Shown in pieces: positions 1 to 6,301 of a stretch of DNA of 32,913 nt. The stretch is taken from contig JAGBUS010000036.1 of NCBI GenBank assembly GCA_017630735.1, forward strand, positions 1 through 32,913, read 5' to 3'. The position numbers were made by a program, and so were the translations under genes. Numbering within the stretch: position 1 is the first letter of the stretch; each line of letters opens with the position of its first letter. The notes beneath the pieces were generated by a model. That model was not told the origin of the DNA. It saw nothing but the letters and a program-made list of their open reading frames with translations, and searched no databases. Source of the DNA: Alistipes sp. GTDB lineage: Bacteria > Bacteroidota > Bacteroidia > Bacteroidales > Rikenellaceae.

Positions 1-286
1 AGTCCTGTGCAAATACATAAACCAAGCGACCAGCGATGGTACCATAACCTGTTACAACGCCATCACCGAATGTGTGCTTTGCGTCCATACCGAAGTCGTA
101 GCAGCGGTGAGTAACGAACATATCGAACTCCTCAAAGCTACCCTCGTCCAACAACATAGCGATACGCTCACGAGCAGTATACTTACCCTTCTCGTGCTGC
201 TTGTCGATAGCCTTCTGGCCACCACCCATACGAGCAGTCTGACGGTTATCCATCAACTTCTCAATTGCTTTCTGAATTTCGCTCAT
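1..286 (-). CDS. mmdA: Propionyl-CoA carboxylase / methylmalonyl-CoA decarboxylase carboxyltransferase subunit (N-terminal part)
   Basis: This is the first 95 residues of a gene that runs off the left edge of the window. I translated the minus strand from the ATG at 286. It begins [11 protein letters not shown] and continues through a K-x-TARERI-x-LLD-x-GSFEE block and then [11 protein letters not shown], which is the standard opening of biotin-dependent acyl-CoA carboxyltransferases (the beta subunit of propionyl-CoA carboxylase and the alpha subunit of methylmalonyl-CoA decarboxylase). The family moves carboxyl groups between biotin and propionyl-CoA in the cytoplasm. The methylmalonyl-CoA epimerase gene lies upstream on the same strand, which fits a propionate/succinate pathway operon. 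I found no TAnnTTTG box on the minus strand between 287 and 602, so co-transcription with the epimerase is likely. The exact substrate and the mmdA/pccB choice cannot be settled from this fragment. Confidence 0.88.
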   Translation of the reverse strand, partial: MSEIQKAIEKLMDNRQTARMGGGQKAIDKQHEKGKYTARERIAMLLDEGSFEEFDMFVTHRCYDFGMDAKHTFGDGVVTGYGTIAGRLVYVFAQD

Positions 287-384
287 AGTGAAATTTTATT
301 ATTAGTTTTAGTCTGTTTCAGTTTGTATGAAGTAGCCTAACATCAGAGACAGCCACTCCGTTTGTTTAATAAATGATATAATTT

Positions 385-594
385 AGTTTTAGGCGCGCGA
401 AGTTCGAGAAACCGCAGTTTACACGACGTAAATGAGGATTTCGAGAACGAGTGCATTTGTTGATAGAATAGTGCATATACAACGCTCGGCAAAATTTGAG
501 ACGATGGGCTGTACTTAGGCGTACTGCCCATTGGTGAAAATTTTGTTGGCGGCAGTAGATGCGCTGTTATATCAACAAAGACGCCAAAATAACC
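385..594. repeat. Composite intergenic repeat, copy A: hairpin repeat interrupted by a second element
   Basis: Bases 385-455 plus 581-594 match 3147-3232 almost base for base. The shared blocks are AGTTTTAGGCG, ACCGCAGTTTAC, GTAAATGAGGATTT, GAGTGCA and ACGCCAAAATAACC. In this copy a 125-bp block (456-580) sits between GTGCA and ACGCC, which are directly joined in the other copy. The outer repeat can fold through TTTAC/GTAAA and flanking GG/CC-rich arms. It ends eight bases short of the stop codon of the epimerase gene, and copy B ends six bases short of the stop codon of its own neighbour. It lies between two genes that are probably co-transcribed, so it would be carried in their mRNA. Confidence 0.75.
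456..580. repeat. Inserted 125-bp inverted-repeat element (unit 2, copy 1)
   Basis: The block has ten-base perfect terminal inverted repeats, TTTGTTGATA at 456-465 and TATCAACAAA at 570-579. Its centre is a stem of GGGC-t-GTAC / GTAC-t-GCCC at 506-529 around a six-base loop. Outer arms containing CAAAATTT and AAATTTTG can extend the fold. A diverged second copy is at about 13191-13299. It encodes no protein and carries no transposase, so a MITE-like or structured RNA element is inferred. Its absence from the matching position at 3218/3219 is the direct evidence that it is a discrete unit. Confidence 0.65.
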
Positions 595-602
595 AAATTA
601 GA

Positions 603-1013
603 TTATTTATTCTTGTTCTCGCAAAGCTCAGTAAGAATACCCTGTGTAGACTTTGGGTGAAGGAACGCGATAGTAAGACCCTCAGCACCCTTACGTGGAG
701 TCTTGTCGATAAGGCGGATACCGTGAGCCTCAGCGTCTGCCAACTGCTCCTCGATGTTCTCGCAAGCGAGAGCCATGTGGTGGATACCAACACCCTTGTT
801 CTCGATATACTTAGCGATTGTAGACTCTGGAGATGTTGGCTCCAAAAGCTCAATCTTAGTCTGACCCAACATGAAGAATGCGGTCTTAACCTTCTGGTCA
901 GCTACCTCCTCGATAGCGTAACACTTCAAACCGAGTACGTTCTCCCAATAAGGAATTGCCTCCTCAAGGCTGTTTACTGCGATACCAAGATGCTCAATGT
1001 GTGATACTTTCAT
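603..1013 (-). CDS. mce: Methylmalonyl-CoA epimerase
   Basis: The protein has 136 residues, the usual length for this vicinal-oxygen-chelate enzyme, which interconverts (R)- and (S)-methylmalonyl-CoA between the B12-dependent mutase and the carboxylase/decarboxylase. It starts MKVSHIEHLGIAV, followed by a paired beta-alpha-beta module. Likely metal ligands by family analogy are His8 in IEHLGIAV, a His in GVGIHHMAL (about residue 77) and a Glu near the C-terminus in ILTELCE. The LIELLEP-like segment (here KIELLEP) is also characteristic. Downstream on the same strand lies the carboxyltransferase gene, and the MeaB GTPase of the same pathway is about 0.8 kb away on the other strand. A TAACTTTG promoter box (1091-1098, minus strand) would give a leader of roughly 70 nt. 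Confidence 0.93.
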   Translation of the reverse strand: MKVSHIEHLGIAVNSLEEAIPYWENVLGLKCYAIEEVADQKVKTAFFMLGQTKIELLEPTSPESTIAKYIENKGVGIHHMALACENIEEQLADAEAHGIRLIDKTPRKGAEGLTIAFLHPKSTQGILTELCENKNK

Positions 1014-1090
1014 AGTAGTTAAATTTTTATAAAGTTTAGTATAATATTTTTTTGTTACTGTGTCAACAGTTTTATTACATAAAAATCACC

Positions 1091-1098
1091 CAAAGTTA
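1091..1098 (-). promoter_or_regulatory. Bacteroidales -7 box for the epimerase operon
   Basis: Read on the minus strand this is TAACTTTG, an exact match to the phylum -7 consensus TAnnTTTG, about 78 nt upstream of the epimerase ATG. A clear -33 TTTG at the usual spacing is not evident. Confidence 0.5.
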
Positions 1099-1223
1099 GT
1101 CTAACTTTTTGAAACAACGAAATATTTTCGACTATTTTTTTTCGAATATTTCAACTTTTCGACATACAACACAATTTAGGCAACAAAAATGTATGTGGAG
1201 ATTAAAAAAAGCAAACTTTCAAC

Positions 1224-1253
1224 TTGTGATTTCAAGAAATATTCGTAACTTCG
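1224..1253 (+). promoter_or_regulatory. Promoter for the thioredoxin-like/meaB unit
   Basis: TTG at 1224-1226 is followed after 19 bases by TAACTTCG (1246-1253), a close variant of the Bacteroidetes -33/-7 arrangement. The ATG follows 30 bases downstream. Confidence 0.5.
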
Positions 1254-1282
1254 CATAATCAACCTACTAAGTAGAGACGCTC

Positions 1283-1753
1283 ATGAGACACTTTTTCGTC
1301 ATACTCACCACGATTCTCTTTTTCACCCTCTCGGCGGAGGCTCAGAGTGTGCGCCTTGGTGAGCGTATGCCTGAGGTGAGCGTGATGTCGGAGTATGGCT
1401 CAAAGCTTGAATATGTAGAGAGAGACTTGGTATGTCTGGTATTCGTCAGCTCCCACTGCGTTCCATGTATCGAGGCGGTGCAGACGATTGACCGCGCACT
1501 GTTTGAGAAGATGAATATCATACTTCTGACCACCGAGAGCCACGAGCTACACGACGAGATTGTGGAGCGCATAGGAGCCACGGAGCTATCCATTGCCTAC
1601 GACATCGAGGGCAAGACATACAAAGCCTTTGGCATCAACTATATACCCTTTGCGGTAATCTACAGCGTGAAGCGCAAAATCGTGGAGTGGTTTGGTCCTG
1701 TACAGCAACTCGATGGTAGTCTGGTGGAGCAGATAGAGGAGGGTCTCAAATAA
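1283..1753 (+). CDS. Secreted thioredoxin-like (TlpA/redoxin type) protein
   Basis: The protein has 156 residues. The N-terminus (MRHFFVILTT, then a hydrophobic run ending SAEAQS) is a Sec signal peptide with likely cleavage after AEA, so the mature protein should be periplasmic. A thioredoxin-fold segment follows: a strand (LVCLVFVSS), then His-Cys-Val-Pro-Cys with redox cysteines at about residues 59 and 62. Later comes a cis-proline region (NYIPFAVIY), the usual partner of the CxxC helix. The gene ends 32 nt before meaB and is probably co-transcribed with it, although a functional link between a periplasmic redox protein and a cytoplasmic GTPase is not obvious. CVPC differs from the common TlpA WCxPC because the preceding Trp is replaced by His. 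Substrate unknown. Confidence 0.75.
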   Translation: MRHFFVILTTILFFTLSAEAQSVRLGERMPEVSVMSEYGSKLEYVERDLVCLVFVSSHCVPCIEAVQTIDRALFEKMNIILLTTESHELHDEIVERIGATELSIAYDIEGKTYKAFGINYIPFAVIYSVKRKIVEWFGPVQQLDGSLVEQIEEGLK

Positions 1754-1785
1754 TTTTGTAATAATCTAAAACACAAAGATATAAT

Positions 1786-2892
1786 ATGTCATACACTAAG
1801 ATAGAGCACTACGAGAAAGAGTATCTCGATGCGCACCACGACAGCGCGCTTAACGTCACCGATGGCGTGGAGAGTCAGCCTGTGGTAAACCCATATTTCG
1901 TGCGTAAGAAACGCCGTCAGATGACTACCGAGGAGTATGTTGCAGGAATCCTTGAGGGTAACATCACAATCCTCGCCCAGGCAATCACCCTCATCGAGAG
2001 CAATAACCCTACGCACTATGCTCAGGCACAGGAGATTATCGAGAAGTGTCTACCCCACTCTGGTCGCTCGATACGTATAGGTATCACGGGTGTTCCAGGT
2101 GCTGGTAAGTCGAGCTTCATCGAGGCGGTGGGTAACATGGTAACGTCGTATAAACATAAGCTCGCGGTGCTTGCTATCGACCCATCTTCGGAGCGTAGCG
2201 GTGGCTCTATCCTCGGCGATAAGACACGTATGGAGAGCATCTGTCACAACCCCAACATCTTCGTGCGCCCTTCACCTTCGGCAGGCTCACTTGGTGGCGT
2301 GGCACGTAAGACACGCGAGACTATCGTACTATGCGAGGCTGCGGGCTACGATGTGATATTTATCGAGACTGTGGGCGTTGGTCAGTCGGAGACTGCAGTA
2401 CACTCTATGGTCGACATGTTTATGATGCTCCAGATTTCGGGTGCTGGCGATGAGCTACAGGGCATTAAGCGCGGTATTATGGAGATGGCAGATATGATGG
2501 TCATCACCAAGGCGGATGGCGAGAATATCAAGAAGGCGGAGCTTGCTAAGGCGCAGTATCAGGGTGCGTTACGCTTGTTCCCTATGGGCGAGTCGGAGTG
2601 GCGACCACAGGTATACACATGCTCATCGTTGGAGGGCACAGGTCTTGAGGAGGTATGGCAGGGTGTGGAGCAGTATCTTCAGCATATCGAGCTGAATGGC
2701 TACTTTATGGCTAACCGCAACCGCCAGAATAAGTATTGGATGTATGAGACCATCAACGAGACCCTTAAGTCGAGCTTCTACAATAACCCAGAGATTGAGT
2801 CTCGCTTGGCAGAGGTAGAGAAGCGCGTATTGGAGGCTAAGCTATCATCGTTCATCGCCGCTAAGGAGCTTCTCGATATCTACTTCAAGTAA
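1786..2892 (+). CDS. meaB: Methylmalonyl-CoA mutase-associated GTPase MeaB (ArgK family)
   Basis: The protein has 368 residues, in the normal range for this G3E-family GTPase, which chaperones adenosylcobalamin loading and protects methylmalonyl-CoA mutase in the cytoplasm. Visible motifs are the P-loop GVPGAGKS at about 102-109, the AIDPSSERSGGSILGDKTRM switch block at about 130-149, ETVGVGQ at about 194-200 (Walker B/G3), and TKAD at about 241-244 in place of NKxD. A helical N-terminal extension and a C-terminal helical dimerisation region flank the G domain. The mutase genes themselves are not in the window. The proximity to the epimerase and carboxyltransferase genes, on the opposite strand, supports the pathway assignment. 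The gene is likely co-transcribed with the thioredoxin-like gene. Confidence 0.95.
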   Translation: MSYTKIEHYEKEYLDAHHDSALNVTDGVESQPVVNPYFVRKKRRQMTTEEYVAGILEGNITILAQAITLIESNNPTHYAQAQEIIEKCLPHSGRSIRIGITGVPGAGKSSFIEAVGNMVTSYKHKLAVLAIDPSSERSGGSILGDKTRMESICHNPNIFVRPSPSAGSLGGVARKTRETIVLCEAAGYDVIFIETVGVGQSETAVHSMVDMFMMLQISGAGDELQGIKRGIMEMADMMVITKADGENIKKAELAKAQYQGALRLFPMGESEWRPQVYTCSSLEGTGLEEVWQGVEQYLQHIELNGYFMANRNRQNKYWMYETINETLKSSFYNNPEIESRLAEVEKRVLEAKLSSFIAAKELLDIYFK

Positions 2893-2905
2893 CAAGTGAA
2901 AGGTA

Positions 2906-2921
2906 AGGTGCGCTTCGCGCG
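2906..2921. repeat. Short GC-rich repeat shared with 7023-7038
   Basis: AGGTGCGCTTCGCGCG occurs here and identically at 7023-7038. Both are followed by a GTTTTAA stretch and both lie downstream of plus-strand genes in spacer DNA with AGTGAAAGGT upstream. It is partly self-complementary (GCGC arms) and could form a small hairpin. Confidence 0.55.
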
Positions 2922-2980
2922 GTTTTAATAGGGAGTTTAAGGAAATTAGGGAGCTTAAGGAGCGCGGGTAATATAGAACG

Positions 2981-3040
2981 CTCCCCAGAGCGAAGCGGAC
3001 TTACCCAGAACTACCCAGAGCGAAGCGACTCTCCCCAGAA
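2981..3040. repeat. Two-copy 30-bp tandem repeat
   Basis: Units 2981-3010 and 3011-3040 align over 30 bases and share CCCAGAGCGAAGCG and CCCAGAA blocks with a few substitutions. The unit lies in the gene-free spacer after meaB, in which I see no coding potential. Confidence 0.6.
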
Positions 3041-3082
3041 TTACCTACTGTAACACAGAATGTCATTCCACATCAAAGAATA

Positions 3083-3113
3083 AGGGCTGTCGAACGCAAT
3101 GTTCAACAGCCCT
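3083..3113. terminator. Strong hairpin between convergent meaB and lipoprotein genes
   Basis: AGGGCTGT-c-GAAC (3083-3095) pairs with GTTC-a-ACAGCCCT (3101-3113) around a 5-base loop, giving twelve pairs with one mismatch. It lies between convergently transcribed genes and could act in both directions, but there is no long T-run. A second, weaker hairpin follows at 3115-3145 (ACTCTT...AAGAGT). Confidence 0.55.
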
Positions 3114-3146
3114 GACTCTTCATTATGAAATCGCATAACAAGAGTT

Positions 3147-3232
3147 AGTTTTAGGCGCACGAAATCCGAAAAACCGCAGTTTACTAAGGTGTAAATGAGG
3201 ATTTTGATGATGAGTGCAACGCCAAAATAACC
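3147..3232. repeat. Intergenic hairpin repeat, copy B (uninterrupted)
   Basis: This 86-bp block matches the two halves of the composite repeat at 385-594 and joins GTGCA (to 3218) directly to ACGCCAAAATAACC (from 3219). On the minus strand it starts just after the stop codon of the lipoprotein gene, the same position copy A takes relative to the epimerase gene. It therefore looks like a 3'-end mRNA structure: GGCG...GTGCGCC outer arms and a TTTAC/GTAAA inner stem are visible. Confidence 0.7.
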
Positions 3233-3238
3233 TTGTTA

Positions 3239-3604
3239 TTATTTCTCGAACTCGATTACAGTACCTGTAGCAGTAAAGGTAACCTTATTAACAATAAAGT
3301 AGTTCTGGATGCTTGACTTAACAGCAACATTGATAAGTGCCTGTGAGCCAACAAGGTTTGCCTTCTCAGTAAGCTCAGCTACAGCAACATCCTTAAGAGC
3401 CTTCTTACCAATACCACCAATACCAAATACGTATGTTGAAGATACCTCAGCTGATACGTTACGTACTACGTTGAAGTTTGCCTCTGACAATACTACGCTT
3501 GTCTCAACAACATTAACATTTGATGACAAATTAGATGTAAAACCACATCCTGTAAGCATCATAGCAACGGCGAAGATTGCCACAAAAGAGAATAGTTTTT
3601 TCAT
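3239..3604 (-). CDS. Small lipoprotein of unknown function (DUF6567-like)
   Basis: The protein has 121 residues. MKKLFSFVAIFAVAMMLTGCG is a lipoprotein signal with lipobox LTGC, so the mature chain should be lipid-anchored at Cys20. After it comes SNLSSNVNVVETSVVLSEAN, then a glycine-rich turn (VFGIGGIGKKAL) and a C-terminal beta-rich part (KVTFTATGTVIEF). The layout recalls small Bacteroidales lipoproteins annotated DUF6567 or TRL-like; that name is from memory and is not proven here. There are no catalytic motifs. The gene appears monocistronic: it has a good promoter upstream (3638-3668), a repeat directly after the stop and a strong hairpin beyond that. A role in envelope maintenance or stress would be a guess. 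Confidence 0.75.
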   Translation of the reverse strand: MKKLFSFVAIFAVAMMLTGCGFTSNLSSNVNVVETSVVLSEANFNVVRNVSAEVSSTYVFGIGGIGKKALKDVAVAELTEKANLVGSQALINVAVKSSIQNYFIVNKVTFTATGTVIEFEK

Positions 3605-3637
3605 AAGATTTAGGTTTAGTTTATTTGATTAATTATA

Positions 3638-3668
3638 CAAATTTAGCAATTTATTTTTCTTTTGCAAA
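3638..3668 (-). promoter_or_regulatory. Promoter for the small lipoprotein gene
   Basis: On the minus strand TTTG (3665-3668) and TAAATTTG (3638-3645) are separated by exactly 19 bases, a textbook Bacteroidetes -33/-7 pair. The ATG at 3604 follows with a leader of about 25-30 nt. Confidence 0.7.
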
Positions 3669-3673
3669 GAATA

Positions 3674-4192
3674 TCAAATAAAAATATCTATTATCACGCG
3701 CTCCTCAGCCTTAAGGATATCATCCACCCTCGCCATCATCTTACGCGAAAGCACTGGGCAGCCGAAGCTACCGACAGTAGCAAGAGGAAATATCGGGTAG
3801 GAGGTAGTATGTTCCCAGCCATGAAGCACCACACAACGTGGGCGCATATTGGTGTTTGTAGCATCCAAGCCATCGAGCCTATAAGCCACGCCATAGCGAC
3901 CCTCATAACGCTCAGCAACAATAGCACGCCCTACACTCGACAGGTGCGAGCCATCCTCATTCGAGAGCCTTGCGTATGCTGAGCGCACGTGCGACTTTTG
4001 CGCGCCACTGCCATGACTAACGGGACACGTGAACATTGGCACATTTCGCACCATATCCCACGCCACAAAGCGGTTTCTACCTGAGTGGCGCGAGAGGTCA
4101 ACAAAGAGTGCGACACGAGTGTTATACCCCTCGCGCTGGCAAAACTCTCTAAGTGCCACGGCACGCTCCGCCACCCTACTTCGTAAGCTCAT
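3674..4192 (-). CDS. L,D-transpeptidase-like protein (YkuD_2 family) without signal peptide
   Basis: The protein has 172 residues. It matches the murein L,D-transpeptidase catalytic-domain family (YkuD_2): ALFVDLSRHSG near the start, then CPVSHGSG, a YRLDGLD block (about 104-110), VVLHGW with the candidate catalytic His124, and GSFGCPVLS with candidate nucleophile Cys145 in an SxGC motif. Family members usually act on peptidoglycan outside the inner membrane and carry an export signal. Here the N-terminus (MSLRSRVAERAVALREF) is a charged helix with no hydrophobic stretch, and an in-frame TGA two codons upstream of the ATG rules out a longer form. The start codon overlaps the 3' end of the sirtuin gene by 17 nt, so translation is probably coupled. 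Export, cytoplasmic action and loss of function all remain possible. Confidence 0.8.
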   Translation of the reverse strand: MSLRSRVAERAVALREFCQREGYNTRVALFVDLSRHSGRNRFVAWDMVRNVPMFTCPVSHGSGAQKSHVRSAYARLSNEDGSHLSSVGRAIVAERYEGRYGVAYRLDGLDATNTNMRPRCVVLHGWEHTTSYPIFPLATVGSFGCPVLSRKMMARVDDILKAEERVIIDIFI

Positions 4193-4883
4193 CTCTCAAT
4201 CTCTCGATAAGTTGTGGCACACCTACAGCACCACGCTCTTTGATATGGGTAAGAGGGTTACGAATCATCGCCGTATCGGGCGTTCCAGGGTCCACCAAGT
4301 AGATAGGTACCTGGCGGTCACGAACATGGAACACCAACGACGCTGCAGGATAAACCGCCAGCGACGTACCCACAACGATAAGTATATCCGCCGAGGCAAC
4401 AATCTGGCACGCGGCATCGAACATCGGCACCGACTCACCAAAGAATACGATATGTGGGCGTAGCAATGCACCATCCTCGCCACGTGCATCCATCTTCTGC
4501 TCCCAGCCATCGTTTATGTCGTAGATAAGCCCAGGGTTACGCTCCGAGCGTAGCTTCATAAGCTCGCCATGGAGGTGCAGAACACGTGTAGAGCCCGCCT
4601 GCTCATGGAGGTTATCCACATTTTGCGTCACGACACACACATCTGCCCACTGCTCCATCTCGGCAATGGCGATATGACCAGCATTAGGCTTCTTTGTGAG
4701 CGACTCCTTGCGACGCATATTGTAGAACTCGATAACCTGCGCGCGATTATTTTTCAATGCCTCAGGAGTGCAAACATCCTCGATACGGTAGTTAGCCCAC
4801 AGACCATCCGAATCGCGGAACGTGGAGATACCGCTATCGGCACTCACACCAGCACCCGTAAAAACAACTATTCTCTTCTTCAT
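4176..4883 (-). CDS. cobB: NAD-dependent protein deacylase, sirtuin (SIR2/CobB family)
   Basis: The protein has 235 residues, normal for a bacterial sirtuin, which removes lysine acyl groups using NAD+ in the cytoplasm. Motifs in order: FTGAGVSADSGISTFRD (NAD binding, 8-24), TQNVDNLHEQAGS (86-98), HLHGE with catalytic His105, FFGESVP, and VVGTSLAVYPAA. The Y54-x-x-R57 pair (FYNMR) is the class III/SIRT5-type signature that favours acidic acyl groups such as succinyl or malonyl. Between about 110 and 145 there is no cysteine at all, so the usual four-Cys zinc site is absent. A TAACTTTG box lies at 4903-4910 on the minus strand. The overlapping gene downstream encodes an L,D-transpeptidase-like protein. 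Confidence 0.92.
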   Translation of the reverse strand: MKKRIVVFTGAGVSADSGISTFRDSDGLWANYRIEDVCTPEALKNNRAQVIEFYNMRRKESLTKKPNAGHIAIAEMEQWADVCVVTQNVDNLHEQAGSTRVLHLHGELMKLRSERNPGLIYDINDGWEQKMDARGEDGALLRPHIVFFGESVPMFDAACQIVASADILIVVGTSLAVYPAASLVFHVRDRQVPIYLVDPGTPDTAMIRNPLTHIKERGAVGVPQLIERLRDELTK

Positions 4884-4902
4884 AGTTCTCGGTTTTATTC
4901 TC

Positions 4903-4910
4903 CAAAGTTA
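4903..4910 (-). promoter_or_regulatory. -7 box for the sirtuin gene
   Basis: TAACTTTG on the minus strand lies 20 bases upstream of the cobB ATG. The -33 element is not clear. It stands back to back with the plus-strand promoter at 4961-4991. Confidence 0.5.
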
Positions 4911-4960
4911 CAAAATTTTAGACAAAAATTCATTTTAAGCAAGTTTTTTATCGGCTGAGG

Positions 4961-4991
4961 TTGTCACTTTTAACTAAAAGCACTACCTTTG
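4961..4991 (+). promoter_or_regulatory. Promoter for the cation symporter gene
   Basis: TTG (4961-4963), 20 bases, then TACCTTTG (4984-4991), matching the Bacteroidetes consensus. The ATG lies 25 bases beyond the -7 box. Confidence 0.65.
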
Positions 4992-5016
4992 TCGCAAATG
5001 TAATTATTTATTGTAG

Positions 5017-6240
5017 ATGAAAAAGGCTCTCAAAAATCTTGGTTTATGGATAATCATCGCGATGATTATCGGTATTATCGTTGGTATTGCAATGGGTCCC
5101 GACGCTTCGATGTTCAAGCCCCTTGGCGACCTCTTTATCCAGCTTATTAAGATGCTCGTTGTACCTCTGGTATTGGTATCTATCATCAGCGGTGCTGCAG
5201 CACTCGGCGAGACAAAGTCGGCGGGTAAGATTGGATTTATAAGCATCGGCTTTATGCTCGTTACAACCGCAATATCTATCGTTGTGGCATTGGTGCTTGG
5301 TGAGGTGTTCCAGCCTGGAGCATCTATCGACCAGTCTACAGTTACTTCCCTTGCTGAGGGCTATGAGGTGGCACAGCAAACAGCACCAGCACCTATGGGA
5401 TTTTGGGACACGGTGATAGGCATGATTCCTGCAAACCCTATCGCAGCTTTGACAGAGGGCAACATACTCCAAATCATCATCTTTGGACTTTTCTTTGGTT
5501 TCGGCATCTCGGCTCTTGAGCGCGAGAAGCGCATTAAGGTATCAAATGGCTTGAATATGATTCTCGACGCACTCATCTGGTGCATCGGCAAGGTGATGTT
5601 CGTAGCTCCATTTGGTGTGTTTGGTCTTATCGCCGACGCTACAGGAACGTTCGGATTCGAGATTCTACTCCAGGTAGCAAACGTGCTATGGATTGACATC
5701 ATCGCTATTGTCCTCATCGGTCTTGGATTGTACCCTATGTGCGTATCGCTCTTCTCACGCGTGAAGCTCAAGGACTACTTCCGCGCTATGGTTAAGCCAC
5801 AGATTGTGTCATTCTCGACCGCTTCGTCGCTCGCCACGCTCCCAGTGAATATGAATGCGTGTGACGAGATGGGTATCTCGAAGCAGACATCAGGCTTCGT
5901 GCTTCCACTCGGTGCTACAATCAATATGGCAGGTAATGCTATCTACTACGCCCTCCTCGCTGTATTCTTCGCACAGTTCTACGGCATTGACCTTCAGATG
6001 GCAGACTACGTATCTATAACCATCGTCTGCACCCTTGGTGCTATCGGTCAGGCAGGTGTTCCTGGTCCTACACTCCTCGCAGCAGCGGTACTCGTAGCAG
6101 CAGGCATCCCTCTTGAGGGTCTACCTCTCTTCTACGCCCTCGACCGTATCTTTGATATGATGCGTACTACGCTTAACATCACCGGTGATGCAGCCTGTGC
6201 GGCAGTTGTAGACCGCTTCGTGAAGGAGGATACAAAGTAA
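5017..6240 (+). CDS. Dicarboxylate/amino acid:cation symporter (DAACS family)
   Basis: The protein has 407 residues with eight or so membrane segments and two re-entrant loops, as in GltP/DctA/GltPh transporters that couple uptake of glutamate, aspartate or C4-dicarboxylates to Na+ or H+. The HP1 serine-rich loop is FSTASSLATLP. The TM8 substrate residues are intact in FDMMRTTLNITGD, corresponding to GltPh Asp394, Arg397, Asn401 and Asp405. The TM7 motif that is NMDGT in GltPh reads NMAGN here, so one Na+-ligand Asp and a substrate Thr are replaced. The conserved Arg argues for an acidic substrate, but the coupling ion may differ. A TTTTT-tailed hairpin 20-odd bases after the stop is a probable terminator. 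Confidence 0.9.
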   Translation: MKKALKNLGLWIIIAMIIGIIVGIAMGPDASMFKPLGDLFIQLIKMLVVPLVLVSIISGAAALGETKSAGKIGFISIGFMLVTTAISIVVALVLGEVFQPGASIDQSTVTSLAEGYEVAQQTAPAPMGFWDTVIGMIPANPIAALTEGNILQIIIFGLFFGFGISALEREKRIKVSNGLNMILDALIWCIGKVMFVAPFGVFGLIADATGTFGFEILLQVANVLWIDIIAIVLIGLGLYPMCVSLFSRVKLKDYFRAMVKPQIVSFSTASSLATLPVNMNACDEMGISKQTSGFVLPLGATINMAGNAIYYALLAVFFAQFYGIDLQMADYVSITIVCTLGAIGQAGVPGPTLLAAAVLVAAGIPLEGLPLFYALDRIFDMMRTTLNITGDAACAAVVDRFVKEDTK

Positions 6241-6262
6241 GAGTATCGTGGTATAATATTTG

Positions 6263-6301
6263 CGCCTCGTAGAGTAAACATTTATTCTATGAGGCGTTTT
6301 T
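6263..6301 (+). terminator. Terminator-like hairpin that contains the DUF4251 start codon
   Basis: CGCCTC-g-TAGA (6263-6273) pairs with TCTA-t-GAGGCG (6286-6296), then TTTTT (6297-6301). This has the form of a rho-independent terminator for the symporter gene. The ATG at 6289-6291 of the following gene is inside the right arm, so the same fold would also hide that start codon. Confidence 0.65.

Noticed and set aside
531..1004. Plus-strand frame overlapping the epimerase gene and the repeat
   Set aside because: It is a shadow of the epimerase gene; the minus-strand product is an unmistakable methylmalonyl-CoA epimerase.
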